From Amoebidium appalachense (taxonomy: Eukaryota; Ichthyosporea): a stretch of DNA of 64,000 nt. The DNA is taken from contig CAVNZM010000012.1 of NCBI GenBank assembly GCA_963693365.1, positions 3,906,001-3,970,000 of the forward strand. Reading direction: 5' to 3'. Shown piece by piece: positions 58,250 to 64,000 of the stretch (positions within the stretch are counted from its first letter, which is position 1; the number at the start of each line of letters is the position of its first letter). Position numbers and translations under genes: made by a program. The notes beneath the pieces were generated by a model. It made no database searches, was not told the origin of the DNA, and was given only the letters and a program-made list of their open reading frames with translations.

Positions 58250-58338
58250 CATGGCCAGATGGCCAGATTGTTTTGACTTCAGGTGGATCCCCCCCCCCCC
58301 TGCTCACAGACTGAATTTGATCTGGCCATCTGGCCATC
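58250..58338. repeat. Short inverted repeat GGCCAGATGGCCAGAT
   Basis: TGGCCAGATGGCCAGAT near 58250 and ATCTGGCCATCTGGCCA near 58321 are exact inverted copies separated by about 55 bases. Confidence 0.85.
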
Positions 58339-58455
58339 TGGGTATAAACCGTTTTCTGTTCTAATATTGGAGAACTGTCGATAGTGATAGAAAATGTCAT
58401 TGGAAGAACAATCGGGAAATCCCGCGGTGTGACAACCAATCAGAATGAAGCAATA

Positions 58456-58846
58456 TTGGGATATTCGGGTTGGTTGTAAGGTTTTCAGGTCGGGCCGAAG
58501 GCCCTAACGGGCCGCAGGCCCGCTTATTGGGCCGCCAGGCCCTAGGCCGCTAGGCCGCTAGGCCCGGGGCCCCGGGGACCGGGGGCCCGACCCGGCCCGC
58601 GAGCCACCCCCGGCCCGGCCCGCGGGGGCCCAGGGGGGGGGGTTAGCAGCTGCTGCTAACCCCCCCCCCTGGGCCCCCGCGGGCCGGGCCGGGGGTGGCT
58701 CGCGGGCCGGGTCGGGCCCCCGGTCCCCGGGGCCCCGGGCCTAGCGGCCTAGCGGCCTAGGGCCTGGCGGCCCAATAAGCGGGCCTGCGGCCCGTTAGGG
58801 CCTTCGGCCCGACCTGAAAACCTTACAACCAACCCGAATATCCCAA
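58456..58846. repeat. Perfect 391-base palindrome
   Basis: Arms of 195 bases read identically on both strands around the centre at 58651 (GTTAGCAG-CTG-CTGCTAAC). I found no mismatch when comparing the arms block by block. The arms are extremely GC-rich and contain nested palindromes (GGGCCGAAGGCCC, GGGGCCCCGGGG, repeated GGCCGCTA). The symmetry stops sharply at TTGGGATATTCGGG on the left and CCCGAATATCCCAA on the right. As single-stranded DNA this would fold into one very stable hairpin. Confidence 0.93.
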
Positions 58847-58955
58847 GCAGCGAACGTAAAGTTCATCGCAGCGCGTGCACACCCGTCAGTACGTGTGCGC
58901 CTGCAGCGAACGTAAAGTTCATCGCAGCGCGTGCACACCCGTCAGTACGTGTGAG
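58847..58955. repeat. 56-base tandem repeat next to the palindrome
   Basis: Two copies starting at 58847 and 58903 with GCAGCGAACGTAAAGTTCAT and GCGTGCACACCCGTCAGT, identical until the last few bases. The first starts at the very base where the palindrome ends. Confidence 0.9.
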
Positions 58956-59414
58956 AGTGTTTCTATGGGGAAAAAGAAAAAGATGATATATAGCAAAGCT
59001 TCCCACGTCACTGATCCGTTCACATATGAGGACTGGTGACCATTAGCCCAACAGGCTGGCCACAGCCTGCCCAGTGCCGGAGTAGTCCAAAAAGTGTAGA
59101 CGCGAGAATGCGGTATAAAAATAAATACCGCCAAAGGATCTTGCCGTCATCTAACGTAAACTTTGTACATGACATGCCAATGGCTAAATCACGCCAGAGC
59201 CAAAAGATATGCAGCGGCCGGGGTTCGGAAATCGGAATCCACTGAGTCTCGGTCGGGTCGCCTGCACGACTCCGCCTCTCTCACGATGCCATCGTACATA
59301 AGTGTAGGTATAATATAGAAATGTTATCTGTGTATATATGAACAATTTTTTGTATATTATATATATATATATATTAATCAGTACCTTACAGAGTGCGCAT
59401 GCAGAGTCGCATGC
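58956..59414. other. Spacer with a TATA-containing inverted repeat
   Basis: CGGTAT at 59111 and ATACCG at 59125 bracket TATAAAAATAAATA. It may be a TATA box or a small cruciform. AT repeats at 59358-59374. No gene seen. Confidence 0.4.
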
Positions 59415-59804
59415 ATGTCTGTCTACCCATATGATATATGCATGCCGTATGACATGATACATGCACATGTACGTATACGGTGCAAATGTATACATCACGG
59501 GTGCGACTCAATTGAGCTAGAACATCACGAAAAAGACCCTAAAAGGAAAAAAAATACATACAAAATCAAAACAGGAGATCGTACTGCTATTGTAACATGT
59601 GCACAAAACAGCCACGTGCACCACACTCCGGTGTACAGAACAATAATATGCACAATGCGTCACTGGAATACCATGTATGCGCATGCCGCACAAGGTTTAG
59701 GAGACCACCATAGTAGAGACTATTTCCTTTTGGTTGATATCCATGTAGGAATGGTGTGTTGCAATTGTCATGATCAGCCCGAGGCAGGCACGTGCACTCA
59801 CTGA
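59415..59804 (+). CDS. Candidate ORF, 129 codons, His/Cys-rich, unrecognised
   Basis: Starts at an ATG at 59415 and ends in TGA. The second half looks protein-like (KIKTGDRTAIVTCAQNSH, then DYFLLVDIHVGMVCCNCHD) with a His/Cys cluster at the C-terminus that could bind metal. The first part is rich in CATG-type words and may be non-coding; a later start is possible. AATAAA occurs just after the stop (59819-59824), which supports a transcript end. Confidence 0.35.
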   Translation: MSVYPYDICMPYDMIHAHVRIRCKCIHHGCDSIELEHHEKDPKRKKNTYKIKTGDRTAIVTCAQNSHVHHTPVYRTIICTMRHWNTMYAHAAQGLGDHHSRDYFLLVDIHVGMVCCNCHDQPEAGTCTH

Positions 59805-60980
59805 ATTACTAGAACTCATGAATAAAAATGGCAAGGTAAATTTGGGGCCAAGTTATTATTTCCCCTTCATATTTAATTAAACGTTTTGTTAGCTCCAAGA
59901 ACTTCGACGCCAAAATTTCTATATTTGGCTATCGTATATGATAATGAACACGTGTACTTAAAGTAGTTATATAAATATGAGCGGCCCGTTACAAATACAG
60001 TGACGAAAAACAGTGACCCGCGAGCAGTTTTTCTTTTTATCCCCCCCCCCCCCCCCCCCCCCCCCCCCAACACACACACACACACGCCAGAGACACACAC
60101 CACCACCACCACCACCACCACCACTCCCCCCCCCCCCCAAAAAAACCACACACATACGTGCACGTGTACACACACACAGAGTACACCATCACCACCTCCA
60201 CTGGACCCCATTTCCTCGTTGTTTTCTTAAGCCTTCAGACCAGTCCTGTACACTGGAGTTAAACAATTGAATTCACCTAGGCTGACATGCGTCCACCCCC
60301 GCCTTCCACTTCCTCCCCCCCCCTGCCCCCGCCCCCCCCCCCCCGGCCCCCCCCCCCCCCTCCGCCCCCCCCCCCCCCCTCCCCCCCCCCCCCCCCCCCC
60401 CCCCGACGTCCTGTACACTGGAGTTAAACAATTGAATTCACCTAGGCTGACATGCGTCCACCCCCGCCTTCCACTTCCTCCCCCCCCCCCGACGTCCTGC
60501 ACACTGGAGTTAAACAATTGAATTCACCTAGGCTGACATGCGTCCACCCCCGCCTTCCACTTCCTCCCCCCCCCCCCCCCCCCCCCCCCCACCCCCTCCC
60601 CCTCAATCTTTATGAAGAAGGGCCTCGTAAGCCTAAGGCTTGGGGGGGGGGGGGGGGGGGGGGAGCTCTCGAGCCTCTGGGTAGGGAAGTGGGGTCCGGG
60701 GATCCGGAGAGGGGGGGGGGGGGGGGAGGGGCATATAATATTGGGCCTAGATATCATAGTATGGGGCCCCGGGGGAGGGGAGAGGTGGGGGGGGGGGGGG
60801 GGGAAGATCCACGAGAAAGACCTTTAGGTGCATGTTCTTATTTATCATATCCCCTTCGAATCATTCCCCCCCCCCCCCCCCCCCCCCCCGAGTGCAGGCG
60901 CCGGCTGTGACGTAGCTACGGTAACCCTGCCGAAGGCAACAAAAATTTATTGATTACTAGCACTGTACATGTGTTCACAG
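59805..60980. repeat. Spacer with C/G-tracts and a threefold repeat
   Basis: C-tracts at 60041-60068, 60330-60404 and 60567-60590, G-tracts at 60642-60663, 60711-60726 and 60788-60804. A 75-80-base unit (CCTG-ACACTGGAGTTAAAC, through GAATTCACCTAGGCTGAC, to CCTTCCACTTCC plus poly-C) occurs three times in direct orientation at 60245, 60410 and 60496. Confidence 0.85.
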
Positions 60981-61104
60981 TGCAGCTTGCACCACGTATG
61001 ATCTCAGCAACTTTAAAATAGACTCGCCCCTCTACCCCTTCCCTTCCCCATCGTCTCTGCCCATTGCCGAGCGTTATGTGGAATGGCTGGCGACCCCACC
61101 GGAG
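60981..61104 (+). CDS. Candidate internal exon, unrecognised
   Basis: TGTTCACAG precedes and GAG|GTACGG follows an open stretch reading AACTTYDLSNFKIDSPLYPF and ERYVEWLATPPE. The composition is clearly protein-like. It may belong to the same gene as the ORF at 61235, but no acceptor in matching phase was found between them. Confidence 0.35.
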
Positions 61105-61234
61105 GTACGGCTAGATCATAGTGTGAATATGAATAGTTTCAAGTCTATGGCTCATAGATATCTTTTTACTCTACGTGTTGAGTCCCTTCGGACCGGTGTT
61201 AGGACCGCAAAAACACCAACTACTAGTAGCCTAT

Positions 61235-61609
61235 ATGGCGGATACGGTTAGAGAGTCTCGTTCATACATAGATTCGTTTATTCGTAATGTGGTGTGGTGT
61301 AAAAACGCAAAGATGATTATGGATTGGCGGTGTAATCGGTTTCTGGTGTCTCCTGCTCGTATGTGTAATATGTGTGGGGGGCGGTTTACTCGCGGCTGCA
61401 TATCTATCAATAAGTGCAACCTGTTAGCTAACGTATTAGAACCGGAGGTTATTGGCGGTTTTATTCTCTTTTCTTCCTCTCTTCCTCAATATATCCGTTT
61501 TAAGATGACTATCCTAGATCACCTTATTAATGCTGCACAGTATGATACTGTGATCCGGTGCCTTAACTTTCTTTCGGAGCTACCGATGCTAGCCTCTGCT
61601 TACCCATAA
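61235..61609 (+). CDS. Unrecognised protein, 124 residues, with a CxxC motif
   Basis: ATG at 61235 (MADTVRESRSYIDSFIRNVV), stop TAA at 61609. The frame is open further upstream to about 61133, so it could be a terminal exon. It has RMCNMCGGRFTRGC, a possible metal-binding knuckle, and a hydrophobic C-terminal half (IRFKMTILDHLINAAQYD). An AATAAA signal lies about 145 bases after the stop. There is no signal peptide and no known family recognised. Confidence 0.5.
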   Translation: MADTVRESRSYIDSFIRNVVWCKNAKMIMDWRCNRFLVSPARMCNMCGGRFTRGCISINKCNLLANVLEPEVIGGFILFSSSLPQYIRFKMTILDHLINAAQYDTVIRCLNFLSELPMLASAYP

Positions 61610-61751
61610 TATGTAATAGGGGTGTCATAATACTACGATGGCGATCATTGTTGCCTAGCATGTACATATGTCACTGGCTGCATTTGATTGGCTGCGCTGG
61701 AAAACGCAGTAGGCCGTCGAATGTGGCTGGGCCTCCGGCAGTGTCCACGCA

Positions 61752-61757
61752 ATAAAA
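61752..61757 (+). terminator. AATAAA polyadenylation signal
   Basis: GCAATAAAAAGTGTG lies 142 bases after the stop of the 61235-61609 ORF, a usual distance for a short 3' untranslated region. Confidence 0.45.
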
Positions 61758-61847
61758 AGTGTGTAAACCCCTTTAAAGTAGTCAAAGTTTAGTTATTTTC
61801 ATTATTTCATTGCTCTGAACTCTATTACTCTGAAACGATCACCGTGC

Positions 61848-62108
61848 ATGTGCCGCAAGATAACAACCCTATATGTGTGCAGCTGCAGCCTGCAGGTTAG
61901 ACTCTCTGAAAAGACAATTGTCAGTGTGCATCCGACGCTTGCAGCTGCAGCTAGCCTCTGCAACATTAATACTTGCCAAGTGAATGCTCTTACACTTGAT
62001 CATCATTCACTCAAAAAACCGAGGACCAACAGCTTAAATATTAATGTCGATCCGAATGATCAGCAAGTGTCTACCGTGTACTACTATATACACACACACG
62101 TGTGTTAA
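61848..62108 (+). CDS. Weak candidate ORF, 86 codons
   Basis: ATG at 61848 (MCRKITTLYVCSCSLQV), stop at 62108. Contains three CTGCAG or CAGCTGCAG words and a protein-like middle (VSVHPTLAAAASLCNIN). The last dozen codons run into CA-type sequence. Support is weak. Confidence 0.2.
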   Translation: MCRKITTLYVCSCSLQVRLSEKTIVSVHPTLAAAASLCNINTCQVNALTLDHHSLKKPRTNSLNINVDPNDQQVSTVYYYIHTHVC

Positions 62109-62259
62109 AAATCGAAGCTATCAGTTATACAAGGCACACCTGCTGCACTGGCACACATACACATACACCGGCAGATACTGTCAAAATTTGCTTTCATGTA
62201 CTTCCTCGGTCCGACACAGGTGCACATGAACAGTCACGTACATATGTACAAACCGCGCA

Positions 62260-62369
62260 CACACCACACCACACATACACACACACACACATACACACAC
62301 ACACGCGCGGGCGCGCACACACACACACACACGCACACGCACACGCACACGCACACGCACACGCACACA

Positions 62370-62420
<51 letters not shown>

Positions 62421-62425
62421 ACACA
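62260..62425. repeat. (CA)n with CG interruptions
   Basis: About 160 bases of CA-type repeat with GCGCGGGCGCGC near 62304 and CACACG units at 62331-62368. 62426-62706 after it is unique; minus-strand AATAAA at about 62497-62502 could end the gene to its right. Confidence 0.85.
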
Positions 62426-62742
62426 CACACATCACTGGGTGCGCTCACTGGGGATTAGTTTTTTAACACACTCAGGCTGTTGACTTTATACGTGTGTTTA
62501 TTACTTGCTATTTATTGGCCAGCGGCCAACATTTATAAATATATGTAACTAAAATAAATACTGACTGCGGCCAGCAGACATTATACACCTTCCAGGACAC
62601 ATTAACACCAGTAGTCTAACACACCATAGTATCTCTCGATCACAAAGAATTACTAACAAACAGAGAAAAGTGCAATGGCTCTGTACTATTACTCAGATTC
62701 TAAATTTTAATTTTTAACAGTAAACTTCGGAATGAAAGCTAG

Positions 62743-62773
<31 letters not shown>

Positions 62774-62966
62774 CCTAACATGACTGTACGAAGAACAGGT
62801 ATAACTTGAAGCGCTACAACACATGTGAGATCCGTTACATTGGTGTACATTCCAATATTAGATACTAGTTTGGCTACTCTGACTACTCTGAGATCCTGAT
62901 TGGCTGCCTCCAGACTTGCGGCCACGATTACTTTGCTTTCGATCGTGCCATTGCAGCTGCGTCTCT

Positions 62967-63994
62967 CTAGCAGGTGGCAACGGCAGGCCCAGCACAGCAG
63001 ATGCACGGGAACTGCCCACCAGCCGAGTGCTGGCCCACATGGCCCAAGTAAGGATGGGGACCGTGCTGCGGCAGTAACCCAGGCATGGGGAAGGCAGGGC
63101 CGGGCTGAGGCGGCATGATGCCCCACGGTGGGGGCCAGCCATGTGGGTGGTGCGGGCCTGGATGGGGCGCAGGGGGCATGTGCAGCACATGGCCCTGCTG
63201 CATGTCAAGCGGGGGTGCTGGTGGCATGGCATCCTGATTGGCTGCAACCCAACGTAGGCAGCTCTTGGCCCGATTGGAGCCGGGGCAGCCCTTGCCCTGG
63301 CGGCCACACATCTTGCAGGTCTTGGGGGCTCTCTGGGGTGGCTGCATAGGAGGGGGCACCGGCAAATCCATCTGCAGGGGCCCCTCAGGCCCAATGTCGC
63401 GATGCTTCTTGCCCACACGCATGGGCAGGGCCGGTGTGCGCCACTGCATCGACACCGTCTGGAACAGGGAGGGGTGGCAGGGGGGCAGGCCGTATGGTTG
63501 CTGGCACAGCGTCTGTTCTCTCAGTCGCGCATATGATTGTGGTGATCTGCCAGGCCCTCGTGTGTGGAGCGCTGTGCATGTGCCGTCTGCCAGGTCTTCC
63601 ACTTGTCGAAATGCTTCTTGATGTAGGCCGCATCCTTCATGTAGATGCCCCCAGCCACAGAGGCAGCCTTGTTGAAGTCTTGGGCCAAAGCCTCGAACAG
63701 CTGGCCGTTGGGCTTTGCATGTGCCTTGTAGGTGCCCAGGGGCAGCGTGCTGAATAGCTTGCGCTCCTCAGGGGTAAGCACCGGAAGGAAGGGGATGGCC
63801 ACATGTTGCTTCTGCGCCAGGAACTTGTAGTCGCACCTCAGTGCAGGGTCAGGCTGTGGTGCACCACGCGCCAATTGGTTGCCCCCCCCCATGGCAGCAC
63901 CGTCACCCTCCTCGACCTCACAGTCCTCTGGCCCGCCCATCACGCCATTGGCTGCAGGCTCGTTGTTATCAGACGGAGGTGGGGGTGCGGGCAC
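62967..63994 (-). CDS. Unrecognised Cys-motif, Pro/His-rich protein; frame broken once; 5' end beyond window
   Basis: Two overlapping minus-strand frames look coding. The first (63521-63994, open to the window edge) begins Pro-rich and acidic, then has a globular part (YKFLAQKQHVAIPFLPVLTP, ALAQDFNKAASVAGGIYMKD, YIKKHFDKWKTWQ) and stops at 63521. The second (62967-63602) carries MQWRTPALPMRVGKKHRD, then KTCKMCGRQGKGCPGSNRAK (C-x2-C-x6-C-x8-C) and a Pro/Gly/His-rich tail. CTCCCTGTTCCAG near 63464 is a possible acceptor, but no matching donor was seen, so a frameshift, a sequencing error or a missed intron must join them. The globular part plus a Cys knuckle recalls transposon-derived DNA-binding proteins; this is a guess. 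After about 63000 the true frame is unclear. Confidence 0.45.
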
Positions 63995-64000
63995 CGCAAC

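Noticed and set aside
59427-59810. Giant-virus or phage gene cluster on the right contig
   Set aside because: The style is compact, but no hallmark protein (capsid, polymerase, helicase, terminase, integrase) can be recognised in any frame.

Overview
This window reads as nuclear DNA of a eukaryote, probably a protist, alga or invertebrate; I cannot place it more closely. One gene has at least 24 exons with GT-AG introns, several TATA and CCAAT promoters are visible, and there are no operons or ribosome binding sites. Non-coding DNA is packed with simple repeats: poly-C/poly-G tracts of 20-70 bases and long (CA)n, (GT)n, (TC)n, (AG)n and (CACG)n arrays. A run of exactly 500 N (51909-52408) is a scaffold gap, so bases 1-51908 and 52409-64000 are two contigs whose adjacency is not proven.

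Left contig. 233-1784 holds the last three exons of an unrecognised plus-strand gene. 1785-13385 is repeat-rich intergenic DNA with a decayed LINE fragment, a CCAAT/TATA promoter at 8.7 kb and one weak membrane-protein ORF. 13386-35077 is the best supported gene: a phospholipase D with both HKD motifs, preceded by seven C-x2-C-G-x5-H-x2-C modules. Its coding part (2541 bases seen) is spread over 21.7 kb. Its introns have a recurrent design, with a poly-C tract a few bases after the donor and often (CA)n running into the acceptor. They also carry dispersed repeats, a foldback element and a decayed exon copy. 35-49 kb is mostly repeats with a few small candidate genes or exons, one per strand around 44 kb, and a 1.1 kb element with terminal inverted repeats. 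49251-50393 (minus) is an intronless multi-pass membrane protein.

Right contig. This differs in style: compact, apparently intronless ORFs with close TATA boxes. A 5.08 kb module (52409-57492) is bounded by 90-base inverted repeats (two mismatches). It holds three coiled-coil or low-complexity protein genes and a 0.9 kb minisatellite whose units contain TTAGGG. It is followed by 92-base tandem repeats, a perfect 391-base palindrome (58456-58846), a 56-base tandem repeat, several unrecognised small ORFs and, at the right edge, a minus-strand gene with a Cys motif, possibly frame-broken.

The phospholipase D gene works alone as far as can be seen. The inverted-repeat module plus palindrome on the right contig is the most likely place for something undescribed.
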